Below are positions 34,990 through 47,392 of a DNA stretch of 64,000 nucleotides, in pieces. This DNA comes from Polydactylus sextarius. Lineage: Eukaryota > Chordata > Actinopteri > Polynemidae. The stretch covers positions 25,355,950 through 25,419,949 of the forward strand of contig CM028907.1 in the NCBI GenBank assembly GCA_016801845.1, given 5' to 3'. The notes beneath the pieces are model-generated. The model did no database searches. It was not told the DNA's origin and saw nothing but the letters and a program-made list of their open reading frames with translations. Position 1 is the first letter of the stretch, and every line of letters starts with the position of its first letter. The translations under genes and the position numbers were made by a program.

Positions 34990-35380
34990 CATCTTTGTGT
35001 ATGTCTTTTAGTATGTCCTGTGTGCTATGTTGGTTCAGTCACTACTGAGGGAGGAAGTGGTGTCGCTATTTAAAGCATGGCTTTTTCAGCCATTAGAGAG
35101 AGGAGAGGCGACTGTAAGCATGTCATGTGGCTGCCTGATGCGGGGCTGTTTTTTTTTTTTTTTTTGCTCGTGCTATATGTATTTTGAATTTGACTACGCA
35201 GCTAGAATTGAACAACCCTTTGGTTGACTTTTGTTTGTCTTTTTCCAGAGTTTTAGGTTTTAATTTTTTTGTGCACTGTGAATAAATTTGCACTGTTTAT
35301 CACTGAATTTCACCCTTGTTGTTGTGTTCCTCGCACCATCACCTACCACTTTCACACTAATTCTACACACTCATACAGAC
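34990..35380 (+). repeat. Possible solo LTR
   Basis: A TATA-like 'ctatttaaagcatgg' near 35068 is followed about 210 bp later by a polyadenylation signal 'gtgaataaatttgcac' (about 35278) and a GT-rich 'cttgttgttgtgttcc' (about 35313). That order fits U3-R-U5 of an LTR. No second copy, bounding TG/CA or target duplication could be fixed. It is an inference from layout alone. Confidence 0.25.
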
Positions 35381-35549
35381 CTGTCGTATTTCATAAACTA
35401 CAGGTATAACAGATTTGCATAGTCTGGCACCTTTAACTATTGGTTTTGATAAGCAGCTTGCATACCTGACCTATCGGGTTGTCCTTTCAAATTCGTTAGC
35501 ATTTGCAGTTAACAGTTTGAAGGGAGGATGGCATGCTCAAATCACCAAT

Positions 35550-35701
35550 CTCCCAATGCATGTTTTTGGCTGTGGCAGGAAACCCCCCCACACACAGGGA
35601 GAACAACAAGCACGACACAGAAAGACCCTGTGCCTGACCCGCGAGTCAAACCCAGGTCCTATGAGGCTACGGCACTAACCACTATACCACTGTGCTGCCC
35701 T
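35550..35701 (-). mobile_element. tRNA-derived SINE-like repeat
   Basis: The minus strand reads 'gggcagcacagtggtatagt' then 'ggttagtgccgtagcctca' (A-box-like), 'gacctgggtttgactcg' (B-box-like) and 'caggcacagggtctttctgt'. It is the same family as 9459-9580 and preserves more of the 3' body, up to the 'tgccacagccaaaaacatgc' block. Confidence 0.8.
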
Positions 35702-35704
35702 TAT

Positions 35705-37265
35705 TTTTATCCTTTATATTTAACTTCTTACTATAACTACTACTTTTTATTGCCTGCTGTTCTTTGAGTATATCAAGTTGCATTTCACTGCACAATGGTC
35801 TATGTACCGTAAAGCTGCAAATAATAGTTGAGTGGTGAACAGACGCCTGTCTCTTTTATTAAACACATTTGGGTGGATTTTCTCCTTGTTGTTGAATTCA
35901 GCTCATTAACTCCCCCGCACCCAAACCTTAACTTGAAAGCTATGTTCTATGCTTCTTTTCACGCATGGAAAACATCTGTGCCGGTAGAATGTCAGTTTGA
36001 CCAAGTTTCCATTGATAAATGACAATGAAAGACTAAGTGACAGACTGGGAGACTGGACGGACTGGCATCTACCCAAATTCCAGATTACCAGTCTGTCCTG
36101 AAAGATGGACTGGACTACCAGTTTATTGCCCCAAATAAACTCAGTGTCTGTTGAGTTATTTGAGGAAATTAATGCCCGGGCTGTTGCAGCTTTATGCAAT
36201 GTAATAGATAAAACCTTTGAATTTTTGGGTGATAGATGGTATTAGCCACTAATGAAAACCCGGCATGCCATTCCAGCGAAATTTTAGAACTTCAAGGGTG
36301 TAACTACATTTTACAGGGCACCGGCAGTGTCACTTACAATGCTTAATAATGCTTTAATATGTTGAAATATAAACCAGATGCCTAGCAATACAGAGGGAAT
36401 TCCCAGTGCAGGTAAAAGGGAAAATCCAAGTAGATTACTGTGACTTATTGTGTATGTGACAAAAGGCATAGGGCATTTAGTGAGACAACCTCCTCTAATC
36501 AAGGACCTTCCAACAAGTTTACATGCCAATAGTACTATAGCACATGCCAAACAGACACACACACAAAAACATATCAAAAAAAGTTTGACTGATCGCGGGT
36601 TTTACTCTAGAATGATCCATTAAGAATAGACTGAGGTGAGCAGCTGCATATAAACCAATCAACAAGATAAACCAGACAATGACATGAAAGTATGTTTGTA
36701 TATGACTGTAGTGACTGGATACATACCTATGCCTGGAATCTATATGTGTGGCACTAAGGATGCAGTTTAAACTTGTGGAACCACTGTTTCCAACTGCTCT
36801 GAAATGAAAGATGCTAAATCCTGCTTGAAAAGTTGTTAAATGATGATGCTAACTGGCCTGTTCATTTAGGCTTGTTGGTCACACGACCATTATGCTTTTA
36901 TTTCTCTCTCTCATTAGAGGACAGTGATTTTATAGGAGGGGTTACCTCTTCTTCGTAATGTTCCCTGCTATTTCTCTATTTTTCTTTAATGCAAGAGAAT
37001 GACGGAACGATATTAAACGTAAAGCTATTTTCTTGTACGCTAAAGGGTTGAACTCTGATTTCTGTTTTTTACAATAATCTCACACAAATCTTAATAATAC
37101 AAAGTCACAATGGCGTGATGGTGTTTTCTTTTCCTATGGCTCTAACAACTCTGCTGGGGTAATAATTTGAAAACATAATTTCAAGGTAAAATAATTGAAA
37201 CAATATCTGACTCAGAGGGTCATTAGATGATCTTTTTCTAATTAAGTCTTTTTTAAAAAATATGT
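35705..37265. other. No recognised feature
   Basis: No coding family seen. 36010-36140 contains several near-repeats of 'gactgg' and 'actggactaccagt', a locally repetitive patch. Confidence 0.4.
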
Positions 37266-37269
37266 TTTT

Positions 37270-39027
37270 TTCTGCTTGGAAACATATATGGCTTCAACTC
37301 CTCTCAATTTAATAGAATCTCAAATGAAATCTATTTGCCATAAGTACCCTAATATACACACAATTTTAGGTGTAGACTTCAATGATACATTATGTGATAC
37401 TCTTGACTCCTCCCAAGTCGTCTAAAAATATCCAATCTCTGGTTTGTGAAGATTAGGTCTTCTGGATATCTGGAAGGAGAGGAATCCTTCTGTTTCTCAA
37501 TTCACTTGGTCTAACAAATCAGGCTCACTGAGATCTAGAATAGATTTCTGGTTAATTTCAGGCTCAGTATCTTCTCACGAAGTCTTACCCACTCATTTTT
37601 CTGATCACAATTTTATCTTGCTAAGAATAAATGCTCACAACCATATTTCTAGAAAATCAAATGCATATAGGAAGCTTAATTCTTCTCTTCTTGAAGACAA
37701 GATGCTGGTTGAGTGTATTAATAACAGACAGACTTACATAAATGTGAACTATTTCCTTTGAGTGCCTCTGAAAATGATTCTATTTTTAATATATATCCCT
37801 GTAAATATTTCTGTAAAAACAGAATTGAAGTACTTAGGCATAATGATTTAGAAAGATCAGAAAAGGAGGACTTAAATTAACTTTGAACCCTTTGTACTCA
37901 ACATTCAGTGGAAGTTAAACTCGCTACAGCGATACCTATCGATTACTGGTAGAATCTTATTATCTAAAACTGAATCCTTATTCCGTGTCATACACCGTGC
38001 AATGGTTCTAGATGATCCTCTGGATATATGTAAGAAATTAGATACTTTAATTATCAATTTTGTTTGGAAATCTAGATCTCACCTGATTAAAAAGTCCAAT
38101 GCTTGCCGATTACACCTCAGGAGGGTTTAATCTTATTGATTTCTCTCTCCTTAATAACTCTTTTAAAATTAAGTGGATTAAATTGTTTTTGACAAATCTC
38201 TCCTCCATCTGGAAGTGTATACCTAACTTTTTGTTCAAGTCAGTAGGTGGTGTCAACTTTTTTATTTGTTGCAATTACAAGATATCCAAGCTCCCCCTGT
38301 CACTAGTGACATTTCACAAACAAATACTGTTCTGTTGGTCACTTATGTACAACCACAATTTTTCTCTACATACATATTTCAAATCGAACAACATGGATAT
38401 TACTTACTACTGTTTTCTTATAGTGACTTCATGGACAGATTTTCTTTCTCTATCCATCCAAAAGAATACGCAGTCATTTTCGATGCCACCATCTCTGGTA
38501 TCAGATTGCTCTTCCACTCCTGCCCTAAAGGCCCATCCTGCTCACCTTCTATAGACCCTTCTATTCTTTATATAGGCAACTGTCAGCTAATCAGCACTAA
38601 CTGCACTGATAAGAAAATTAGATTTGTTCTCTTACAACTGTACATCTCCATTCCCTCCTGTATAAGCTTGTGGAATGATACATTTGAAAACATTGATTGG
38701 GAAATATTTTGGTCACTAAGAAAGAAATTCATAAACACCAATAAAATGATTGAGGTCTCCCTCAAGATTGTGGATAATTGTTATTCCTCTAATTATGTAA
38801 TTTCTAAATACCACCCCAGCATTTCTTCTAAATCTACTTTTTGATTTTAATGAAACTGTGCAACATAATTTTTGGGGCTATTTTCTTGGTTAGTTTTCTG
38901 GCTAGACTTTTCAAACCTTGTCCAAAGAAAAATATTTAAAAGACTTTTACTTTGGTTATCCCAAAGACCCCACTACCTCAAAAAATAAATAAATTAATAA
39001 ATAAATAAAATAAATAAAATAAAAATT
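37270..39027 (+). mobile_element. L1-type LINE with internal deletion
   Basis: The first part (37430-37730) encodes the end of an apurinic-type endonuclease: LLDIWKERNPSVSQFTWSN, SRIDFWLIS (about 37534-37560) and the SDH catalytic motif (37600-37608). Near 37885 the similarity jumps to the far C-terminal part of ORF2. There SGGFNLIDFSLLNNSFKIKWI and later IFWSLRKKF..TNKMIEVSLKI match the C-terminal domain of fish L1/Tx1-like ORF2 proteins. The reverse-transcriptase core is absent. A 3' A-rich (AAAT)n tail at 38981-39027 ends the element. Stops and frameshifts occur in both parts. Confidence 0.8.
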
Positions 39028-39029
39028 AT

Positions 39030-39745
39030 GATTTATGAAAAAAGCTATTTTCTTATCTTTCATCAGAGAATTCAAAAGCTGTGTGTGTGTGTGTGTTTGA
39101 TTCTCATGCCCATATATACAGTATTTGAATCTACTTGAGTTCCAAATTTATAAAAATAGCGACTGAAATGTGGCCCATTAAGACAAATAAATGAAATGGG
39201 CACCATTGAAACACTCACTAGCAGTGCAATACAAGCAACAGAAAGTAGCTAAGGTTTGTCCCAAAAGTCACTAAGTTTTTTTTATGCCTCTGCTCCAGTG
39301 ACTGTGGGCATTATGTTATCAGGTTGGCTGTCCATCCCATTCTTATGAATGTGATATCTCAAGACGACCTTGTAGGAATCACTGAAAATCACTGAGACAG
39401 AATTAATCTCTAAGAGAAACTGGTGAGATTATAATGGTCAAAGGTCAAGGTTACAATAACCACACCTAACATGTTTATGGCCATAATTTTATTTATTTAA
39501 GGGCAAATTACCTCTAACTGGAATGGCTGGTGGAGACATAAAAGTGCGATGTATTTCTAGTTAACACCCCCTGATGTTGAAGCAGAAACTATTTGCACCA
39601 ATTCATACTCAAATTTCATTGGCCAATGAGGAAACTTGAATACTGAATTAGTCAATAATTGGTGTGACTTCATCACTCAGTCAGTCTAGCAGTCTGTTTG
39701 TCTTAGACATTAGCACTACCAAGGCTGGCCTCATTGTCAAGGAAA
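39030..39745. other. No recognised feature
   Basis: Non-coding. A short GT run lies at 39080-39096, and nothing else stands out. Confidence 0.4.
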
Positions 39746-39747
39746 AA

Positions 39748-39962
39748 AAAATTCAATTCAGTTCAATTCAGTTTTATTTATATAGCGCCGGATCATAAAA
39801 ACATTTATCTCAAGGCACTTTACATAGAGAAACCCAACATTTCCACAATGAGCAAGCACTTGGCGACAATGGAGGAAAAACTCCCTTTTAACAGGAAGAA
39901 ACCTCCAGCAGAACCAGACTCAAAGTGGACGGTCATCTGCCTCGACCAGTTGCAGTGAAATG
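39748..39962 (-). mobile_element. L2/Maui-type LINE 3' tail, well preserved
   Basis: On the minus strand it runs through 'gaggcagatgaccgtccact', 'gagtctggttctgctggagg', 'cctgttaaaagggagttttt' and 'cgccaagtgcttgctcattg' to 'ggcgctatataaataaaact'. It ends in a short 'gaattgaact' tandem at 39751-39771. This is the complete 3' terminus of the family, less decayed than the other copies here, with no ORF2 attached (5' truncation). Confidence 0.88.
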
Positions 39963-39969
39963 GTGAAAA

Positions 39970-40643
39970 AAAAAATGATGCTCACAATGTTTTTGAAATG
40001 TTTTTCCCTGAAAAATGCTTGGTAATTAACCAATTTAAAGATTTTAAAGACTGGCAACAGCGACTCCATGCTCCTTCTCATGGAACGGACATTTCAATAC
40101 TGTGTGTGCATGAATATGGACATGACTTAATGAACAAACACACTCACACAAACATATACACACATGCTCAGAGACTACACGTTTGAAGTAGACACACACA
40201 CAATAAGACCATGCCCATTAGATGACAGATGATGAGTCTTCCTTGAGAGGAAATGAGCTAGATCAATTATAACCTCTCTCTTAACCTCTTACCTTCCAAT
40301 GAACCATGACATGCATATTACCGTGTGTGTATGCAAATTTGTGTGAGCACATGCTCTCATGTGTTGTATACTCTGTATTCCATATCTGTCAGCAGCCATT
40401 CAAGAATGACTGAACTTGGCAGGAAAGATTTGCTTGAGGGGAAGGTGATGAGAGAGCAAAAGTATATGCAGGTTTCCAAAGAAGGGAAGAAATATGGGCA
40501 GAGTGGAAGAGAGAATGAGATGAACAGCAGTGAGGGGCAACGGTCACATCTGGCTAGAGTTAGTGTCTAAGAGTGGAATGGATGGACCAATAGGGGTCTG
40601 ACACACACACACAAACACACATGTACGCGTGCATGTGCGCGCG

Positions 40644-40685
<42 letters not shown>

Positions 40686-43600
40686 TTATTAAAATTCTTG
40701 CATAAATGCAATTCTAAAAATACTCATACATTCATCATTCAATCCAAACTCCATTACAATAACTTAAGCATGCTTTCACTGTAATACACAAGGCATTTGG
40801 TCCAGTACACTTAAAAGAGATTCCCTGAGGCTTTTTCAGTTCAGGAAGAGTTCAGGGAGAAATCAGGGTAAAGTCTTGTGTATTCCAGGAAACATTGGAA
40901 CCAACCTCTGAGTTAAATACCACTGAAAAATGCCAGGATTGAAATAAAGGAATTCCATAATTTTTTGTTTTTTAATTGAATTTAGAGGGGTCAGAGATTA
41001 ATTAATCCCTTATTGTTTTATACTTTTGCTATAGCCATAGCCCTTTTTTTTTATCTATATCACACAATCTGTACCATCTGACTTTAGGCACTGCACTGAA
41101 ATTTAAAATAAAATCTTGTGAATTGCAAGTTTTTTCCTTGAAGCACATTTTTGTTTGTGGCATAAGTCCAATAGGGATTTAGAGATTAAAATACACCCCT
41201 GATTTCATTTAAGATCCCCCAAATTACCAAATCAAATTTCCCTTCAGATACTGTTACTGTTTTGAAACTCAACACAGTTCACAATTTAGTGAACAATGAG
41301 CAGAAGCAAAATTTGGAGATGCTGTTAGGCATGATTAAAATGATGGAAAATCTACGCTCACCCTAATAAGATAACTAAATACAATTATATACAATTTTTT
41401 TGGTAAAGATCCAACTTTCTGTAGTTAAAACAACATGTTTATACTATTCAGGATTACGTAGTACTGCATGCATAAGCAAATGCTTGATTTTAATGTTGAA
41501 TCATTAAGCAAAATGACAATATCAGAAGACAAATACATCTGTTTTCATGTAGTGGAAGAAAACACAATGGTATTTACTTGAAAGACCTCAGTGTTTCCAG
41601 CACAACACACTACCTGTGTGTTGTCATTGAGTACAGTGTTAGCAAGCTAACATAAACCGATTAGCTGTTTAACACAAGACACCGCTGAAGAAAAAGAAAA
41701 AACATTGAAAGAAATTTCAATGGCATCCATTCAACAGAGACATTTCACTCAAAACCACTAATATAAACCTTATCGTGATGCTATAGGACACGTCATGAAT
41801 ATCTGTACCGAAATTCATATCAGTCCATTAATTGTTAGGCATAGATAGATTTTAATCTGGATCAATGCAATGGAGTGTCAATGCACTACTGCAATCCATA
41901 GACCCATGCTGCTAAAAATCCATTTGTGGAATACTGTGTGAACAATTTTATTTTCTTGGCATTAAAAGATTTATTTTATTTATTTATTTGATAACATTAA
42001 TACTAAAAAATCAAAACAAAAACTTATCTGAACAACCACTAATGTAAACACAGAGCCCCCTCACAACTATGAGCATGACTGGTCTCTGGTGACGCCCAGA
42101 GAGAGAGAAGTTTCATTTTACTAGTTCCTCTTTCAGACTCTAACAATCTCACCTGCTGATGGACTTGTCAAGCACACCTCCCCGTTTCTACCCATCTGTG
42201 CCTGTAAAGCCATGCAGTGTTTTATACGCCACAGATTAAACACCTGCCATTCCTCTGACAGGAATCATAAAGTTTCATCAGCAAACAGACACCTGAGATA
42301 GACGCTGCTAAGAAAACCATCCTGTATCCCACCTGCATGTGTTCTGACATCAAATAAATCTTGGATTATGTGGGTTAAACAAACAAAGCAATATCTTGGT
42401 AAACTTTGGATGGGCACATTGTAAAAGTTTTAGTATGCTGAGCTCTTGTTACAAACTGTGGCAACTGTTTTGTCATGGTGTTGTCATGGTGTTGTCATAG
42501 CTGACTGGAAAGAGGAAGATCAGATGGTCATCTCAGAATGAGGAGGGCAAGGTAAATCTGTTTAGTTTAGACAGTATAGCAACAAGCACCAGCTATTTCT
42601 GGACAACACTTTTTGCAGCCTCTGTGTTTCACAAGAATAGCGAGTTGCCACAATTATCCCAAAATTGCTTGCATGAAAAACTGATGTTTTTTAAGGAAAC
42701 AATAAAAGTAAAAAGAAAAACAGTTCAGTCCAGACATGTTCAAAATCAGTCTTGCCAAGTTCTGTGAGTGGTGGTTCACCCTACTCCATCTTTTGGTGCT
42801 GTCAGAACAGAGTTATGGATACTTGTGCTAGAGGTCTTGCATTTTTCTAAAAAAGAGGAGAGGTAAAAGTGCAAAAACACGGTCTATATTTGCAAATTCA
42901 TAACACAAATGTTTCTCATTATGGAGGACAAAGTTGAGTCTTGTAAGAACAATGATAGCAGGAGATTTTGAGCTGCAAAATACACCAGTCAGCAATAACT
43001 ATGTAGGGGAAAAAAAAAAACTCTAAAAGAAACAAAATTAGCATCACAGGCCAAATCTCCTGTTTCTCCCCAAAAGTAAAACAGTACTGCATGTCCAGAG
43101 ATCTTTATTATGACTTCAGGGAAAAGAAGTCCAACCAAAATCTCACATTCACATCTTGATTGCAGCAACAAACCTTTATCCAAGTTGATTCAAGGCAGAA
43201 CTTGGCAGCAGTTCCCAGAGTCTGAGCTGTGACTGAACAGAGTGTAAATGTGGCTCGGACAGCTTTTCATCAGGCTCAGAAGTTGCGTGAACAGACAAAG
43301 TTTGGGGAGTTGATTTGGGGTGAAATTTCTTTCTTTCATTCTTTTGTCTCAACTTTCAGCTGTCCAAGTGGCAAGTAATTAATATGTAGTCTTTGCATAC
43401 TCCATTTAAAAAGCCAAAATCATTCACTGCTGGGAGTTGTTGGAATGTGCACAATAAAAACAAATCATGAAGTGTGCATGTTCATGTTTCTCTTTCTCCT
43501 CATGTGCAGTTGTGATAATCAAGAACTCTATCATATAAAAAGCCCAGTACAGCAATATGTTAATATGTGGTGATGACTGTCTTTCTGCTCTCTTGTGTTG

Positions 43601-44190
43601 TAACAGCTGTGGTTACAACACAAGAGAAAAATAAACCCCCTCTGTGTCTAGTATGCAGCTTATTTTTCTCCTCTCATCCTCTATTTTCCTTTTACTCTGT
43701 CAGTCTTGCATCTCTGCACAAACATCTGTTACTTACCTTTGTGCAAAACGTGTCACATAAGCGCTTATATTCGCATTAATAGGTACAGGATGTAGGTTTG
43801 TCTTTACATTTATTCCGCAGCAGAAGGTCAGTGATAGGGTTACCTTTCATTTCCTTTCAGGCCAACCCATTCAATTCATTTGTATTACAGCGCAACACAA
43901 AAGTCCCAGTCTGAAATGACATGTCTTCCCTGATATAAGACCACCACATCATTTCATTTTGCATTAGTTTACAGAACATTAACAGACAGAGGCTTTAATA
44001 TAACTGTTTACTCTGCTGTATTGACCTCTGACATGAAAGCTGGTGATTATCCACATGAAACTGTCACTGAACTACAGTCAGTCAGGCAGGAGAGATGGAG
44101 AGATGGTAGATGACGTACAGATCGCCCAGCCTATTTATAGTGAACTTTGAAATGGACTGCTGTGTTAATAGTCAAATGTGACAAGGAGAA
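39970..44190. other. Long stretch with no recognised gene
   Basis: No exon or transposon protein recognised. Features are the CA microsatellite at 40596-40683 and a small 'tgtcatggtgt' triplication at 42472-42500. The rest is unremarkable AT-rich sequence. Confidence 0.4.
40596..40683. repeat. Alternating purine-pyrimidine tract with (CA)n
   Basis: An (AC)n run, then 'gtacgcgtgcatgtgcgcgc' and then about 20 CA units. Alternation of purine and pyrimidine is nearly continuous over about 80 bp. Confidence 0.9.
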
Positions 44191-44193
44191 AGT

Positions 44194-44286
44194 GGCCTGT
44201 TTCAGAAAGCATATTTAGTCAAAACTCAGGGTTAGTTGCATTAACTAACCCTGAGTTTTTACTAAACCTGCTTTATGAAACAGGCC
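44194..44286. mobile_element. 93-bp palindromic (foldback) MITE
   Basis: The two halves are inverted copies. 'ggcctgtttcagaaagcata' at the left end pairs with the complement of 'gctttatgaaacaggcc' at the right. 'aaaactcagggttagtt' pairs with 'aactaaccctgagttttt' around a 5-bp centre near 44240. A few mismatches occur in the arms. It carries no coding sequence. The superfamily is uncertain because no unambiguous target duplication is visible. Confidence 0.8.
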
Positions 44287-44861
44287 CTGGGACTTCTTTG
44301 GGTCTGCTGACGGTGCTTAGCAACAAATTTTTGTTTGGTGATAAATGACGGGACTACGGAGTGAACTGAACGATATGAATCAGAGGTGAGAAGTTCATTT
44401 TGCGGTCCGTCATGGTCCATTATCAAGAAATATCAGACTGCAGAACTTGGGAAGTCCCGTTTCTGTCAATGGAGCATTCAGCAGCATTATAAAGAGCCAT
44501 GTAATAAGACAGAATTAATCGATCACGAGTGGCGTTCGTCAGGCTCAATGTCTAGATCAGATTATAGATTATAGTGGTGTGGCATAAGAGCGTGTGAAGG
44601 CAGTTAAAATTGTTTGTCTGTGAGAGTTGGCAGCCCTGAAAATGTGAGATTAATTTTTTTTTTTTTTTAATCCATTTTGCAGCCCTAACAATCATGAAAT
44701 TAATATTTTTTATAAATCTCCACATCACAAACAATATGTTTGCAGGCTACACAAGCACTGGCTGGCAAATTTGTTAACTTTGGACATATCCAGACAAGCC
44801 ATTTCCAGACAAGTCCATGTCTTCATGTTAAATTAAACTAAACTAACAGACTGCTTGTTGG

Positions 44862-44906
44862 TCATGTCTCAGGAAGTCATAATCAGGAAGACTTCCCGAG
44901 ACATGA
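44862..44906. repeat. Imperfect hairpin-forming inverted repeat
   Basis: 'tcatgtctcaggaagtc' (44862-44878) and 'gacttcccgagacatga' (44890-44906) are inverted copies with one mismatch, separated by 11 bp. It may be a small MITE or a chance structure. Confidence 0.75.
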
Positions 44907-44909
44907 TAA

Positions 44910-45935
44910 AGACTGTGTAGTCAGGATAAACTCCAACTATAATTACTGGTGGAGGCATACAACCACAAGGTGGTGATTCTGGTTTGATTTTAAATAAATC
45001 CAACTGTGTGTACTCACAATGTATGCACATGGCTGTAACATAAACTCTGATGTACTCTGCTCTGTTCTATAAAGGAAATGGAGGCTGATGTTGTAATCAG
45101 TACCATCACTCTCTCCAAACACTGCAACTCATGTCTCCTCTTCTTCTCGCTCTCATTCACACTCACTCACTCATCTCACTTTGTTACTTAAACAGTCACT
45201 TATGCACTCCTACTGCCTCCCTCGCTTTTCTTACCCCCAAATCCACCTTCTTGTGTTTCATTTAACAAGCCCCAAAGCAGAAAGGCAGAGGCGGTGGAGA
45301 AATGTCGAAATGTTGGGCCAGGTTTCAGAACTCATTCCCTGGCCACCTCCCTCCTCCCACCCTCTGTCCTATACCACAGACTCTGTCTCTCCTGCCAACA
45401 CATAATCACAGCTATGATTACTGTTTCCAGCAGATCCTTTGCAATTTAAACACATGTGCACAAACATATTCTGCTAATTAGGTTCTCAATGATATGAGTG
45501 TGCATGTAAAGGGTCATTTGTGGTCATTTCATGTGTTGACAATGTGCACAAAAGCACATACAAGTTTGTGCAAATCACAGACATACAGAACATCTACCTG
45601 TACTGACATAGTACTGCTCTAAGTTCACCTACATCAGTGGTTCTCAAACACATGAAAGAGAGGCAAAGAGCTGACATGTTCACTACAACTAAACACAACC
45701 ATTTAAACTGATAAGAAATTCAGCCAGAAGAAACAAAGGAAGGTATTAATGAAATCATCTGATATGTTTGTTGGAATGCAAATCTGCAGACACCCCAAGG
45801 ATTATCGGCTTAATCGGCTGTACAATTGCCAAGGCAGGATGAAAAGGCGCAGTTATGTCAAGCCAGGTGTAGATAGTTGGTATAAGTGTGTATTCATGGC
45901 ATTCTGAAACAGACCTCGGGATCATAGATTACAGT
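44910..45935. other. No recognised feature
   Basis: Non-coding, mixed composition, no repeat family recognised. Confidence 0.4.
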
Positions 45936-45941
45936 CTCATT

Positions 45942-46088
45942 TCTTACTTCACGGCTGCTGAAAAACAGCTCCTGACAGAGTTGTATGAGGAGGTTAAACA
46001 CACCATAAGAAAAAAAGACATAACTAGTGCAATAATTAAGGAAAGAGAGAAAGCCTGATAGACAATAGCAGACCGGCCTAATGCGTAA
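45942..46088 (+). pseudogene. Myb/SANT-like domain remnant
   Basis: The plus-strand frame reads SYFTAAEKQLLTELYEEV, then KHTIRKKDITSAIIKEREKA, two stops, and TIADRPNA. It closely follows the N-terminal pattern of Myb/SANT-like proteins found with Harbinger transposons and in related host proteins (FT..E...L...YE..K..I..K...A...K.RE.AW..IADRLNA). The two stops sit where Trp-Gln is normal. It is therefore a dead fragment of about 49 codons. The sequence to the right (46088-46190) has a 'ggggccggactggcaat' block that also looks like old repeat material. Confidence 0.6.
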
Positions 46089-46269
46089 GCAGGGGCCGGA
46101 CTGGCAATCTGTGTGTTCTGGAAAAGTCCAGAACGACCGTCCGGTTTATGGCCGTCAGCTGGCTGTAGTCCCGATGGTCCCAACACTTTTTTTGTTCATA
46201 TATTGGTCTGATCGGCCCATAAAACCTGTAGATTAGCAGCTAGCCCAGTGTCCCAGTCCATCACTGTGT

Positions 46270-47384
46270 AAGTAGTCCAAAAATGTACAATTAATAAACA
46301 GTGCTCCACTGGAGCTGTCATAATTAGGCTACAATTAAAGGACTAAGGAGTTACTTTTAATGTTCACTAATCAACAGTGATAGACAACAAACTGATAGCC
46401 AAGACTATGATTAAAAGATAAACAAGATTTTAAGGGACTTTTCATGTCTGGTAGCTGCAGATTTGATGTATAGGACATTACCAGATAGGAGAAAAAAATC
46501 CCCACAACATAGTCAAACTCTATATTTGTAATATGGGGAAAAAAGGTGTGTTGTAGCTTATTTTATCCATTTGAAAACAGCTAAGCGGCACACTGGTGAC
46601 CCATCACCACATCACCAGCACCACACTCATTACTTTTTGGTTTTTAGTGGTTTCACTTGACTTTCCACAACCGTAAAAAGCAGCCACAGGAGGGAAAGAG
46701 TGAGAGAGAACAGAGTAGGAGAGGAAGACATTGCTGTTTCTCTGTAATCTTCCATAACTGTTCTTTGTCACTCTGCAAAGCTCTGTGGCACCTTCTTGTA
46801 TTGCAAAAAGAAAGAAAGAAAGAAATTGTAAAAACAAGTTGTAAAATTTAAAGTGACTATAAGTGAGAGTCAAAAAATATAAAAATAGAAAGACATACTA
46901 AATGCATCAGAATGTGGACCTGGTCTAATAACTGATGAATTAAAGGCGCGCTATTACATTATTCATTAACAATCAATATCTTTATTTATAATATGGAAAA
47001 GGGTCACACAGCAACAAGCGAGTCAGCTCTTCAGTTCCCATCAGCTTTATGAGGTTTTTATTGTCTTTCAGCTCCTTGTTTGCTTTTCCAGTCCAAAACT
47101 TTATTGTTTTGGTTTTTCCTTTGCTTTTTTTTCCGTACCCTCATCAATTTCTTTTTCCACCCGCAGGCGCAAATAAAAAAAAAAAAAAAAAAAAAGTTCT
47201 GCATAGCACCAAACATCAGACAGATATAGAAGGTGACAAAAGCCAGGTAGTCCCCCTGCATAGAGACTAAAACAGAGCTAAAAGAAGACAAAACACGGTC
47301 ACAAATGCATACTAATGTCTGGGTCTTTGAGCTGTAGCCTGTGAGCAAGGCACCGACCCTTAGTCCCTGTGGAGCAGCTCAGTA
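46270..47384. other. No recognised gene
   Basis: Non-coding. It includes an (AAAG)n run near 46806-46826 and a 21-A run at 47175-47195. Confidence 0.4.
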
Positions 47385-47392
47385 GTTTACAA

